Below the pieces are notes generated by a model. That model saw only the letters and a program-made list of their open reading frames with translations, was not told the origin of the DNA and searched no databases. Below, in pieces: positions 49,339-61,022 of a stretch of DNA of 64,000 nucleotides. Numbering within the stretch: position 1 is the first letter of the stretch; each line of letters starts with the position of its first letter. A program made the position numbers and the translations under genes. Where the stretch lies: NCBI GenBank assembly GCA_020632795.1, contig JACKEV010000007.1, forward strand, positions 434,001-498,000, read 5' to 3'. This DNA is from Alphaproteobacteria bacterium (GTDB taxonomy: Bacteria; Myxococcota_A; UBA796; CAJQPC01).

Positions 49339-51036
49339 ATGAGCTTCCCGCACACCATCGCTGATGGGCGCTATACCCTCGTCGAGCCGCTGGGCGTGGG
49401 GGGCATGGCGACCGTGTTCAAGGCGTTCGATCAGCGCCTGCAGGTGTGGCGCGCGGTGAAGATCCTCTCGCCGCAATATTCGAACCGCCCCTCCCTCAAG
49501 GATCGCTTCGAGACCGAGGCCCGCACGACCGCGCTCCTGGAGCACCGGCACATCGTCAAGGTCTACGACGTCGGGCGCAGCAACGGCCAGCCCTTCATCG
49601 TCATGGAGCTGGTCACCGGCGGCAACCTGGTCGAGTGGGTCAAGGAGTTCGGGCCCATGCCGCCCCGGCTGGCGGTGGACGTCACCCGCCAGGTCTGCGC
49701 GGGGGTCGGCGCCGCCCACGCCAAGAAGGTCGTCCACCGGGACATCAAGCCGCACAACGTGCTGGTCACCACCGACGGCACCTGCCTCATCACCGACTTC
49801 GGCATCGCCCGGGTGGGCGACACCACCGACGGCCTGACCAAGACGGGCGCGGTGTTCGGGACCTGGGCGTACATGGCCCCCGAGCAGCGGGCCGACGCCA
49901 AGAAGGTGGACGCCCGCGCGGACGTCTACTCCCTGGGCGCGACGCTCTACTTCCTCCTGACCGCCCGCACCCCCGTGGACCTCTTCGCCGCCGAGAAGGA
50001 CGAGACGGTGATGGAGGGCATCCACGAGGAGATCACCCCGCTGCTCATCCGGTCCACCCAGTACTCCCGCAAGGACCGCTTCGCGAACGTCGACGAGCTG
50101 AGCGCCGCGCTGGGCGAGCTGTACAAGCGGCTGCCCGAGGACCCCCCCGACACGCCGTCGCTGGCCCGACCCCAGCAGCCTGCGGCGCCCAAGGGCGGGG
50201 CCAAGGCGACCCCCAACGCCTCGGGCGGCGTCACCCTGATGCCGGAGGGCGAGACCGGGGCGGTGTCCGGCGAGACCATGGTGCCCAGCGTCGACCAGAC
50301 CGGCATCACGCCGAACCTCGTCAACATCGCGGCGCTGGCGGGCGGGGCGCTGGACGGCCCGATCCCCGAGGCGCCGCCGGCGCTCAAGGAGCCCTCAAAG
50401 GAGCCGAAGAAGGAGGACGGCGCCGAGATCAGCACGCCGGGCTTCCTGCCGCTGGTCACGACCCTGCCGCCCGCCGAGCGCGACGCCCTGCAGGCCCCGC
50501 CGCCCTCTCCGCCTCCGCCCGACCAGGTCATCGTCTCCAAGCCGGTGCTCGCGACGATCGCGCTCCTGCTGGCGGTGATGTTCATCCTGATCCTCATCCA
50601 GCTCGTGAACCCCGACCCCACCGTCGAGGATCCCCCGGTCGACACCCTGGTCGACGTGGATCCGCCGGTGGATCCGCCCGTGGACCCGCCCGTGGATCCG
50701 CCGGTGGATCCACCCCAGGACACCGACGAGGGCACCGCCTCCGGCGACGGGCCCGCGGATCCCCCCTCGAACCCCACCGTGATCCAGCGGGACCCCCTCC
50801 CGCCCCCCGGGCCCCGGCCCGCGCAGGTCTCGGTCTCCGGCGACACCCAGGAGATCTGGCTGGTGGCCGACGGCCGCAAGCACCGGCCGGGCAGCGTGCC
50901 CCCGGGCACCTACCAGGTGAAGGCCAGCTTCGGCGGCGGTGAGCCCGTGCCCGCCGGTCAGGTCACGCTCTACGAGGGGGACCGGGTGAGCATCAACTGT
51001 GTGGAGGCGTTCCTGCAGTGCAAGAAGGCGAATTGA
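49339..51036 (+). CDS. Membrane-anchored Ser/Thr protein kinase
   Basis: 565 residues. Kinase domain at about 9-275: G-V-G-G-M-A-T-V-F loop, Lys in R-A-V-K-I-L, catalytic H-R-D-I-K-P-H-N, D-F-G, A-P-E-Q. A Pro/Ala-rich linker (about 275-410) is followed by a membrane helix (about 416-436), then a periplasmic part with five (D-P-P-V) repeats and a small beta domain with two cysteines at the end. Topology: kinase in the cytoplasm, short sensor outside. The ATG at 49339 has GGAG immediately upstream, so initiation may be weak. Operon with the preceding exported protein. Confidence 0.92.
   Translation: MSFPHTIADGRYTLVEPLGVGGMATVFKAFDQRLQVWRAVKILSPQYSNRPSLKDRFETEARTTALLEHRHIVKVYDVGRSNGQPFIVMELVTGGNLVEWVKEFGPMPPRLAVDVTRQVCAGVGAAHAKKVVHRDIKPHNVLVTTDGTCLITDFGIARVGDTTDGLTKTGAVFGTWAYMAPEQRADAKKVDARADVYSLGATLYFLLTARTPVDLFAAEKDETVMEGIHEEITPLLIRSTQYSRKDRFANVDELSAALGELYKRLPEDPPDTPSLARPQQPAAPKGGAKATPNASGGVTLMPEGETGAVSGETMVPSVDQTGITPNLVNIAALAGGALDGPIPEAPPALKEPSKEPKKEDGAEISTPGFLPLVTTLPPAERDALQAPPPSPPPPDQVIVSKPVLATIALLLAVMFILILIQLVNPDPTVEDPPVDTLVDVDPPVDPPVDPPVDPPVDPPQDTDEGTASGDGPADPPSNPTVIQRDPLPPPGPRPAQVSVSGDTQEIWLVADGRKHRPGSVPPGTYQVKASFGGGEPVPAGQVTLYEGDRVSINCVEAFLQCKKAN
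50656..50715 (+). repeat. Five 12-bp tandem repeats in the kinase gene
   Basis: Five near-identical copies of GTGGATCCGCCG encoding V-D-P-P repeats in the periplasmic linker of the kinase. Slippage-prone, so copy number may vary between strains. Confidence 0.8.
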
Positions 51037-51301
51037 GGGCGTTGACGTTTGGGGATCGTCTTCGTGGCTGGCCGACGCTGGTGGGGGTGCCCGCGCGTGG
51101 CGCTTGACGCGATGAAGGGGGGGTGACGTCGAGTCGGCTCGGTTGTGCGGTGCGGATCACGCTGAATGAGCGCAGACGCCCGTCAGATTCGCTCCGTTCC
51201 ACCTCGCCGAGCCAAGGCCCTGCTGCCAGGCCACCATCGCCGACCGACGACACCCCCACCGACGCCCCGAGTCAACCTCGACGTCCCTCCTCCCACCAAC
51301 C

Positions 51302-51667
51302 TCAATACCGCCGGGTCCGCCGCTCCAGCTGCTCCGCCTCGGTCTTGCAGTCGATGCAGTGGGTCGCGACCGGCCGGGCCATCAGGCGCTTCTCGGGGAT
51401 GTCGTCCCCACAGTTGATGCAGTAGCCGTACTCCCCGTCCTCGAGGCGCTGGAGCGCGGCCTGGATCTTGTGGATGAGGACCCGCTCCCGGTCCCGCAGC
51501 CGCAGGGTGAACTCGCGGTTGGACTCCTCGGTGGCCACGTCGATCACGTCGGCGAGGTTCTCCTTGTCGTCCGTCAGCTTGTGGATCTCCGCGCCCGCCT
51601 CGGTGAGGAGGGCCTGAAGCCGGCCGCGCAGCAGCTTGCGGAAGTAGTCTTCCTTCTCGGGGGTCAT
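51302..51667 (-). CDS. dksA: DksA/TraR-family zinc-finger regulator
   Basis: 121 residues. Helical coiled-coil part (about 5-80), then the four-Cys zinc finger C-x2-C-x17-C-x2-C (C-I-N-C ... C-I-D-C) with Y-G-Y-C, as in DksA. Binds RNA polymerase and works with ppGpp. The coiled-coil tip carries D-V-A-T-E-E-S-N, compared with D-x-x-D-x-A in E. coli DksA, so tip chemistry may differ. Strong GGAGGAG 5 bases before the ATG. Confidence 0.88.
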   Translation of the reverse strand: MTPEKEDYFRKLLRGRLQALLTEAGAEIHKLTDDKENLADVIDVATEESNREFTLRLRDRERVLIHKIQAALQRLEDGEYGYCINCGDDIPEKRLMARPVATHCIDCKTEAEQLERRTRRY

Positions 51668-51755
51668 GGGATCTCCTCCACCGGACCTCGGCGTGGGCGT
51701 GGATTCCCCTCTTCGGAGTGCCCTGCCGGGAGAGCCCGGATAGATACCCCAGGTC

Positions 51756-52694
51756 ATGCGCACCGGCAAACCGATCCTCTGCGCCGCCCTGCTGCTGGGC
51801 GCCCCCGCGGCCAGCGCCGCTGAGGCGGACTCCACCCCGGTGCTGGGCATGGCCGGCGCGGGCACGGCCAACCCCCGCGATCCCAACGCCCTGCGCCGCA
51901 GCCCGGCCGCGATGCTGCTGGAGGTGGGCTACGCGACGCGCTCCGACTTCCGGTACGGCGACGGCTGGGCGGTCTCCGGGGGCATCTTCGACTCCCGCAC
52001 CTCCGACTTCGGCGCCGGGTTCACCTACACCCGCCAGCAGGTCACCCGCGAGCTGGAGGGCATGGCCCTGCCCGGCTGGGTGGTCGCCGGCGAGCCCCTG
52101 CCCACGGACACCCGGGGCGAGAACTCCTGGCGGCTGGGGATGGGCTACGGCCTCTTCCGCATCCCCGTGGCCTCCGAGTCCGGCAGCTACGAGATCCGCC
52201 GCCTCGCCCTGGGGGCCAGCGTGGTCTACGACCGGAACAGCTCCACGACCTACGGCATCAGCCAGGGCGTGGACCTCGACGTGAGCGTGGCCGGGCGGCC
52301 GCACCGCACCCTGGTCCTGGCCGCCACCGTGCACGACGTGTTGCCCACCGGGCTCCGGCAGCTCAGCGGCGAGTTCGGCGCCTGGTTCGAGCCCGTCGAC
52401 ATCCTGGCCGTCTCCGTGGACGGCGCCTACGACCCCGCGCTCGGCGAGGCGCCCTGGCTGGTGCGCGGCGGGGCCCAGGTCACCCTGGGCGGCATCGTCC
52501 CGGTCCGGGCGGGCTACGCGCTCTACGGGCGCGACGATCTGCTCACCGACGAGGGCGGGATCGCCCAGCGCCTGGGCCTGGGCATCGGCGCCTCCAGCGA
52601 GCGCGCCAGCCTGGACTACGCGATCACGGTGCACACCGTGGGGCCCCGCGCGGGCAGCCTGGAGCACAGCGTCGGGCTTTGGGCCAGCTTCTGA
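51756..52694 (+). CDS. Outer-membrane beta-barrel-type protein
   Basis: 312 residues. Signal peptide (I-L-C-A-A-L-L-L-G-A-P-A-A-S-A-A) followed by M-A-G-A-G-T-A-N-P-R-D-P-N-A-L-R-R-S-P-A-A-M, the conserved opening of OmpP1/PorV-like long-chain-transport or scaffold barrels, then alternating amphipathic strands to a terminal Phe (W-A-S-F), the usual barrel end. Function (fatty-acid uptake or secretion scaffold) open. TAGATA stands 9 bases upstream of the ATG. Confidence 0.75.
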   Translation: MRTGKPILCAALLLGAPAASAAEADSTPVLGMAGAGTANPRDPNALRRSPAAMLLEVGYATRSDFRYGDGWAVSGGIFDSRTSDFGAGFTYTRQQVTRELEGMALPGWVVAGEPLPTDTRGENSWRLGMGYGLFRIPVASESGSYEIRRLALGASVVYDRNSSTTYGISQGVDLDVSVAGRPHRTLVLAATVHDVLPTGLRQLSGEFGAWFEPVDILAVSVDGAYDPALGEAPWLVRGGAQVTLGGIVPVRAGYALYGRDDLLTDEGGIAQRLGLGIGASSERASLDYAITVHTVGPRAGSLEHSVGLWASF

Positions 52695-52708
52695 GCCCGA
52701 TCTGAAGG

Positions 52709-52714
52709 TATCGT
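52709..52714 (+). promoter_or_regulatory. -10-like element for the first MopE-repeat gene
   Basis: TATCGT 28 bp upstream of the ATG at 52743, a 35-nt leader with GGAGGA before the start. Confidence 0.3.
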
Positions 52715-52742
52715 CTGCACGGCTCCAAGGATGGAGGAGACC

Positions 52743-55151
<2,409 letters not shown>

Positions 55152-55171
55152 CTCCATGATGTGAGGTTCGA

Positions 55172-56143
55172 ATGCTGCGGTTGTTTCTGGTCTCTGGTGG
55201 TCTGCTGGCGCTGCCCGGCTGCGCCCTCATCCTCGGCAACGCCTACACGGTGCCCACGGTGGCTGATATGTACGGCCCCCAGCTCGACAGCGCGCGGGCC
55301 GGGGTGGCGGCCAGCCCGGGGACCTACGCCCCGGCGGCCCAGTTCAACGCCCTGGTGATCGGCTACCTGGGCGCGGGCGGCGGTGACGCCACCCAGCGCG
55401 CCGCGTTGGTGGACGAGTCCGCCGGCTACCTCAAGGCGGCGGCCGAGGGCGAGCCGGCGATGGCCTACGCCGCCTGGGCCGACGTCGGCTCCCTGCGCGC
55501 GCAGAACGGCCAGAACGCCGAGGCCCGCGCGGCTTTCGAGGCCTCCCAGGACGCGCAGCCCAACCTCGTCGGGCTCGACGCCTGGCTGGGCGCGGTCGCC
55601 GCGGACGGCGGCTCGGTGCCCGAGACCTGCGAGGGCCTGCGCCCGGCCACCCGGGGCCAGGACGACCTGCTCATGGTGCTGATGGTCAACTGCGCCCAGG
55701 CCGGCGACCCCCTGGCCTGGGCCTCCGAGTCGGAGATGGCGAAGTACGAGGCCGACCGGGCCGCCGCCGCCCAGCGCGCGGCCGAGCGGCAGGCCGCCGC
55801 CGACGCCCGCGCCGCCTCCTTCTCGACCCCGACGACCTCCAGCCCCAGCAGCAGCAGCTCCAGCAGCAGCAGCTCGACGTCGTCCACCCCCTCGACGGTG
55901 TCCGTCCGCCTCAAGAACGGCTGCAGCGAGACCGTGCGCCTGTTCTTCGGGGACAAGCCCAAGTACGGCAGCGGCCGGTACACCACCCTGGGCGCCAACA
56001 ACATCACCAGCGAGTCGATGCGCCCCGGCGACATGATCTGGATCGTGGACAGCAGCGACAACGGCATCTCCAGCGTCACCGTGGGCCCGGGCGCGTCGGA
56101 CGTGGAGATCACCTCGGGGTGCGCGGGCTTCACCAGCCGCTGA
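55172..56143 (+). CDS. Lipoprotein with Ser linker
   Basis: 323 residues. Lipobox L-P-G-C (Cys17), helical TPR-like part (about 30-190), coiled Ala/Arg region (about 190-215), a Ser-rich spacer of more than twenty residues (about 216-244), then a beta domain with cysteines (about 245-323; K-N-G-C-S-E-T-V-R-L-F-F). Probably a surface or periplasmic adaptor; no family recognised. Confidence 0.65.
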   Translation: MLRLFLVSGGLLALPGCALILGNAYTVPTVADMYGPQLDSARAGVAASPGTYAPAAQFNALVIGYLGAGGGDATQRAALVDESAGYLKAAAEGEPAMAYAAWADVGSLRAQNGQNAEARAAFEASQDAQPNLVGLDAWLGAVAADGGSVPETCEGLRPATRGQDDLLMVLMVNCAQAGDPLAWASESEMAKYEADRAAAAQRAAERQAAADARAASFSTPTTSSPSSSSSSSSSSTSSTPSTVSVRLKNGCSETVRLFFGDKPKYGSGRYTTLGANNITSESMRPGDMIWIVDSSDNGISSVTVGPGASDVEITSGCAGFTSR

Positions 56144-56202
56144 GGGGCGGTGCGCCGCAAGGGTCGGCGGGCTACACTCCAGGGCGCCCCCGGGAGCCCG
56201 TC

Positions 56203-56787
56203 ATGGCTGACAAGCGACAGCACCGCAAGCAGAAGAAGCGCGAGAAGGACAAGGTCAAGAGCGAGCACCGCAAGCGCGCCCGCGCCACCCGCAAGCAGCA
56301 GCAGGCCCGGCTGCGCAACACCACCCTCCAGGAGGCCGCCGGCTGGGATCTCGCTGACGCCTACGTCTCGGAGGACTGGCACGCCCAGGGCCCCCGCGTG
56401 TGGGCCGTCTTCGCGCGCCAGCACTCCAGCGGCTCGATGGCGGCGGCGATCTTCGACGTCGACCTGCGGGAGCGCGGCGTGGTGTCCGCCGAGCTGCGGG
56501 TGGGCATCCCCGAGGGCGAGCTGCACATGGAGCTGGCCCGCCTCTCCCAGACCAAGGCCATGATGATCGTCGAGGCCGGGCTGGTGGTGAAGGTGGTGAA
56601 GGAGGGCCTCGCCCACGGCGAGTCGCGCGGCGTGGCCCAGCCCGAGGAGGCCGCCGAGGCCATGACCCTGTTCGCCGGGGTGGAGCCCTCCTACCAGGAC
56701 GTCCTGGTGGGCGCCGAGCCGCCGCCGCCGCCCGAGCCCGAGGGCGGGCTGTTCTCCTCGATCAAGAGGAAACTCGGCCTGGGCTGA
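56203..56787 (+). CDS. Basic-tailed uncharacterised protein
   Basis: 194 residues. The first 38 residues are almost entirely Lys/Arg/Gln/His (possible RNA or nucleoid contact), followed by a globular alpha/beta region with A-I-F-D-V-D-L and G-I-P-E-G-E-L and a Pro/Glu tail. No signal peptide. A -10-like TACACT lies at 56173-56178. Function unknown. Confidence 0.6.
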   Translation: MADKRQHRKQKKREKDKVKSEHRKRARATRKQQQARLRNTTLQEAAGWDLADAYVSEDWHAQGPRVWAVFARQHSSGSMAAAIFDVDLRERGVVSAELRVGIPEGELHMELARLSQTKAMMIVEAGLVVKVVKEGLAHGESRGVAQPEEAAEAMTLFAGVEPSYQDVLVGAEPPPPPEPEGGLFSSIKRKLGLG

Positions 56788-56803
56788 GCGACAATGTAGC
56801 TGC

Positions 56804-56809
56804 TATCCT
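56804..56809 (+). promoter_or_regulatory. -10-like element for the second MopE-repeat gene
   Basis: TATCCT, 35 bp before the ATG at 56845. Same hexamer as at 10594. Confidence 0.3.
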
Positions 56810-56844
56810 TCATCTTCTGGTGACTTCCGAAGATGGAGGCCGGC

Positions 56845-58809
56845 ATGACGCGGCTCACCTGGCTGGTCCTCCTTGCGGCCCTCGGCTGCAAGGACAGCGA
56901 TTCGAACCCCGAGGAGACCGGGCTCCCGGTGGACGACAGCGGTCCCGCCGAGGAGGTGGACGCTGACGGGGACGGGGTGCCCGCCGCCGAGGACTGCGAC
57001 GACGGCAACAACACCGTCTACCCGGGCAACACCGAGACCCCCTACAACGGCGTGGACGACGACTGCGACGAGACCACACCCGACGACGACCTCGACGGGG
57101 ACGGCTACGCGGCGGCCGAGGACTGCGACGACGGGGACGCGGCAATAAACCCGGGCGCGGTCGAGGCCTGCAACGGCGTGGACGACGACTGCGACGGCGA
57201 GATCGACGACGCGGTCGGGGACGTGTGGTACGCCGACGTCGACGGCGACGGCTACGGCGACCCCGACGCGCCCACGCAGTCCTGCGAGGGCGTCTCCGGC
57301 ACGGTGGCCGACAACACCGACTGCGACGACACCCGCGCCGACGTGTATCCGGGCTTCACCGAGGCCTGCGACGAGCTGGACAACGACTGCGACGCGACGG
57401 TCGACGAGGGGGTCACCACCACCTTCTACCAGGACGCCGACGGCGACGGGCACGGCACCGCCGACGTCACCGCCGAGGCCTGCAGCCAGCCCACCGGCTA
57501 CGCCGCCGGGGACACCGACTGCGACGACACCAACGGCGCGGTGTCCCCCAACGCGGTCGAGCAGTGCGACGGCGTCGACAACGACTGCGACGGCACCACC
57601 GACGAGGACGACGCGGTGGACGCCGGGACCTGGTACGCCGACAGCGACGCCGACGGCTACGGGGACGCCGCCAGCACCACCCGGGCCTGCGCCGCCCCCT
57701 CCGGCTATGTGGGCGACGACACCGACTGCGACGACAGCGCCTGGGCGGTGAACCCCGCCGGCACCGAGCTGTGCAACGGCGTGGACGACGACTGTGACGG
57801 GTTCACCGACGAGGACGACGCCGCCGACGCCAGCACCTGGTCCCTCGACTTCGACGGGGACGGCTACGGCGGGTCGGCCTTCCAGCTCACCCAGTGCGCC
57901 CAGCCCGCCGGCTACGTGCTCGACGACACCGACTGCGACGACGGGGACGCCGCCGCCAACCCCGGGGAGACCGAGGTGTGCGACGGCGTCGACAACGACT
58001 GCGACGGCGTCTCGGACAACGAGGCCCAGGTCTACGGCGACGCCGAGGACTGCGCCGCAGTGGACTGCCTCGACCTGCTCAGCGTGCGCCCCACCGCCCC
58101 CGACGGACTGTACTACGTGGACCCGGACAGCGGCGGCGCCCTGGAGGTCTGGTGTGACATGAGCACGGACGGGGGCGGCTGGACGATGGTGGCCTCGTTC
58201 AACAACAACGACGGCACCTACAACTGGACCCGCTACGCCTCGGACACCGACAACCTGGACAACTGGCGCAACCAGGACACCTTCGGCGACCTCTCCACCC
58301 ACACCAGCGCCGACTACAAGTCCGAGGCGTTCTGGCGGGTGGACGCGGCCACCGACATCCTGGTGACCGACGACAGCGGCAACTGGACCTCGGTGGACAG
58401 CGCGCTCAGCGGCTCCCTGTACGACACGATCACCAGCTACACGAGCTGCCAGACCAGCTTCGCGTCCGGGGTCAGCCTGGACTCCAGCGACAGCACGATG
58501 GCCACCTACGGCCACCTGACCTGGTACGGGGGCGACCCCAACAACAGCAGCCGCTGCGCGTTCAACTACCAGGTCAACAGCACGGACTCCTCGGTCATCG
58601 GCCTGGCCCAGCAGGGCTGCGGCACCGCCGGGCTGGGGCACGTGGGCTGGTACAACGGCACCACCCACTACGATCGAGACCACTACTACTGCCTGAACAG
58701 CACGCTGTCGCTGAACACCTCGACGACGTGCGGGGCCTGGTACAGCAACACGTCCGTTCACTGGTTCGACGAGACCGCCTGCAGCTACGCGCTGCTGTTC
58801 GTGAGGTGA
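56845..58809 (+). CDS. MopE-repeat lipoprotein 2, fibrinogen-like C-terminus
   Basis: 654 residues. Lipobox A-L-G-C (Cys15), six D-C-D-D modules to about residue 400, then a fibrinogen-related domain: G-L-Y-Y-V-D-P-D-S-G-G, V-W-C-D-M-S-T-D-G-G-G-W-T-M-V and a Cys/Trp-rich lectin-like end. FReD domains usually bind sugars or acetyl groups, so this may be a surface adhesin. GGAGG six bases before the ATG at 56845. Confidence 0.88.
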   Translation: MTRLTWLVLLAALGCKDSDSNPEETGLPVDDSGPAEEVDADGDGVPAAEDCDDGNNTVYPGNTETPYNGVDDDCDETTPDDDLDGDGYAAAEDCDDGDAAINPGAVEACNGVDDDCDGEIDDAVGDVWYADVDGDGYGDPDAPTQSCEGVSGTVADNTDCDDTRADVYPGFTEACDELDNDCDATVDEGVTTTFYQDADGDGHGTADVTAEACSQPTGYAAGDTDCDDTNGAVSPNAVEQCDGVDNDCDGTTDEDDAVDAGTWYADSDADGYGDAASTTRACAAPSGYVGDDTDCDDSAWAVNPAGTELCNGVDDDCDGFTDEDDAADASTWSLDFDGDGYGGSAFQLTQCAQPAGYVLDDTDCDDGDAAANPGETEVCDGVDNDCDGVSDNEAQVYGDAEDCAAVDCLDLLSVRPTAPDGLYYVDPDSGGALEVWCDMSTDGGGWTMVASFNNNDGTYNWTRYASDTDNLDNWRNQDTFGDLSTHTSADYKSEAFWRVDAATDILVTDDSGNWTSVDSALSGSLYDTITSYTSCQTSFASGVSLDSSDSTMATYGHLTWYGGDPNNSSRCAFNYQVNSTDSSVIGLAQQGCGTAGLGHVGWYNGTTHYDRDHYYCLNSTLSLNTSTTCGAWYSNTSVHWFDETACSYALLFVR

Positions 58810-58812
58810 CGC

Positions 58813-61002
58813 ATGAGGCGCATTCTTCTGCTCCTGGCCCTGGTGGGCTGCAAGGACGACAGCAACCCCGATGAGACCGGCCTGGTCGGCGACGACACCG
58901 ACGGGCCCGTCGAGGAGATCGACCAGGACGGCGACGGCGTGGTCGCCGCCGATGACTGCGACGACACGGACCCCAACGCATACCCCGGCAACATCGAGAC
59001 CCCCTACGACGGGGTCGACAACGACTGTGACGAATCTACCCCGGACGACGACCTGGACGGGGACGGCTTCGGTCAGGCGGACGACTGTGACGAATCCGAC
59101 CCGGCGGTGAACCCGGAGGCCAACGAGGCGTGCAACGGGATCGACGACGACTGTGACGGCGAGATCGACGACGCGGTGGGCGACCTGTGGTACGCCGACG
59201 TCGACGGGGACGGCTACGGCGACCCGGAGGCCGCCACCGAGTCCTGCGAGGGAGCCTCCGGCACGGTCGCCGACAACACCGACTGTGACGACACGCGCTC
59301 GGACGTGTTCCCCGGCGGCGAGGAGGTCTGCGACGAGCTGGACAACGACTGCGACGCCACCGTGGACGAGGGCGCGACGACGACGTTCTTCCAGGACCTC
59401 GACGGCGACGGCCACGGCGACGTCGACTTCACCACCGAGGCCTGCGCCCGGCCCACCGGCTACGCCGACGGGGACCAGGACTGCGACGACGCCGACGCGG
59501 CGGTGAACCCCGACGCCGCCGAGCTGTGCGACGGGATCGACAACAACTGCGACGGTACGGTGGACGAGGACACCGCCACGGACGCCGCGACCTGGTACGT
59601 GGACACCGACGGCGACGGCTACGGCGACGCGACCTCCCCCCTGACCGCCTGCGCCCAGCCCTCCGGCGCGGTCGCGGACAGCACCGACTGCGACGACGGC
59701 GAGGCCACCACCAACCCGGGCGCCGACGAGTACTGCGACAGCGTCGACAACGACTGCAACGGCCTGGTGGACGACGGCGCGGCGGTGGACGGGGACACCT
59801 GGTACGCCGACAGCGACGGGGACGGCTACGGCGACGCGGCCGCGACCACGGTGTCGTGCAGCCGGCCGTCGGGCTACATCGCGGACGACACGGACTGCGA
59901 CGACGGCGACGGCGCCGTCTTCCCGGGCGCGGACGAGTACTGTGACAGCGTCGACAACGACTGCGACGGCACAGCCGACGAGGACGACGCCCTGGACGCC
60001 GACACCTGGTACGCCGACAGCGACGGGGACGGCTACGGTGACGCGACCGCGACGACGGCCTCGTGCAGCCGGCCGTCGGGCTACATCGCGGACGACACCG
60101 ACTGCGACGACGGCGACAGCGCCATCTTCCCAGGCGCGGACGAGTACTGCGACAGCGTCGACAACAACTGTGACGGCACGGTGGACGAGGACAGCGCCCT
60201 GGACGCCGACACCTGGTACCTGGACGGGGACGGGGACGGCTACGGCGACGCCGCGTCCACGACGGCGGCCTGCGCCCGGCCGTCGGGCTACAGCGCGGTC
60301 GACACCGACTGCGACGACAGCGCCTCGTCGGTGAACCCGGGGGCCTCCGAGGTGTGCGACAGCCTGGACAACGACTGCGACGGCGTCGCGGACGACGGCG
60401 TGCTCGGCTCCGGGGCGACATGCCCGGCGTCCGACTGCCTCGAGATCCTCACCGACCAGCCCTCGGCGGCCGACGGCCCCTACGTCATCGACGTCTACAG
60501 CACCCCCACCACCCTGACCTGCGACATGACCACCGACGGCGGCGGCTGGACCCTGGTCTTCGAGGACGACTTCGAGTCCACCCCCGACAGCGGCTGGGAC
60601 CTCCAGACCACCTATTATTGCGGCTCATTCAGCACGATCCTGGGGGGCTACAACATCATCGCCCGGGGGGAGATCTCCAACACCATCGACCTCCTGGGCC
60701 TGAGTCACACCGAGGCCTGGGTCGAGGCGGAGTACATCAAGCTGGACTCCTGGGACGGGGAGACCGCCTACATCGACGCAGACTCGACCAACATCTGGTA
60801 CGCCTCGCTCTACTACTACGAGGGCGCGGAGGTCTGCGGCTGGAACCGGGGCTACAACGGCTCCTATGACAGCGAGACCTACGTGTCGGGGACCCTGGCC
60901 CACAGCGCCTCCACGCTGACCTTCGTGGCGGGCTCGACCCTGGATCAAGGCGCCGGGGACGAGAGCTTCGGCATCGACGACGTCGCCATCTGGGTGCGCT
61001 GA
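58813..61002 (+). CDS. MopE-repeat lipoprotein 3, fibrinogen-like / jelly-roll C-terminus
   Basis: 729 residues. Lipobox L-V-G-C (Cys13), eight D-C-D-D-type modules (one reads D-C-D-E), then the start of a fibrinogen-like domain (C-D-M-T-T-D-G-G-G-W-T-L-V near 575) that continues as a different beta-rich domain (F-E-D-D-F-E-S, ending G-I-D-D-V-A-I-W-V-R, as in carbohydrate-binding jelly rolls). Three bases separate it from gene 2, so the pair is probably co-transcribed. Confidence 0.85.
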   Translation: MRRILLLLALVGCKDDSNPDETGLVGDDTDGPVEEIDQDGDGVVAADDCDDTDPNAYPGNIETPYDGVDNDCDESTPDDDLDGDGFGQADDCDESDPAVNPEANEACNGIDDDCDGEIDDAVGDLWYADVDGDGYGDPEAATESCEGASGTVADNTDCDDTRSDVFPGGEEVCDELDNDCDATVDEGATTTFFQDLDGDGHGDVDFTTEACARPTGYADGDQDCDDADAAVNPDAAELCDGIDNNCDGTVDEDTATDAATWYVDTDGDGYGDATSPLTACAQPSGAVADSTDCDDGEATTNPGADEYCDSVDNDCNGLVDDGAAVDGDTWYADSDGDGYGDAAATTVSCSRPSGYIADDTDCDDGDGAVFPGADEYCDSVDNDCDGTADEDDALDADTWYADSDGDGYGDATATTASCSRPSGYIADDTDCDDGDSAIFPGADEYCDSVDNNCDGTVDEDSALDADTWYLDGDGDGYGDAASTTAACARPSGYSAVDTDCDDSASSVNPGASEVCDSLDNDCDGVADDGVLGSGATCPASDCLEILTDQPSAADGPYVIDVYSTPTTLTCDMTTDGGGWTLVFEDDFESTPDSGWDLQTTYYCGSFSTILGGYNIIARGEISNTIDLLGLSHTEAWVEAEYIKLDSWDGETAYIDADSTNIWYASLYYYEGAEVCGWNRGYNGSYDSETYVSGTLAHSASTLTFVAGSTLDQGAGDESFGIDDVAIWVR

Positions 61003-61022
61003 AGCATCAAAGGAGTGATTTC

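Noticed and set aside
51037..51301. Possible miniature inverted repeat (GGTGGGGGTG and its complement)
   Set aside because: Only ten bases match and no target-site duplication is seen; the region otherwise holds nothing I can identify.
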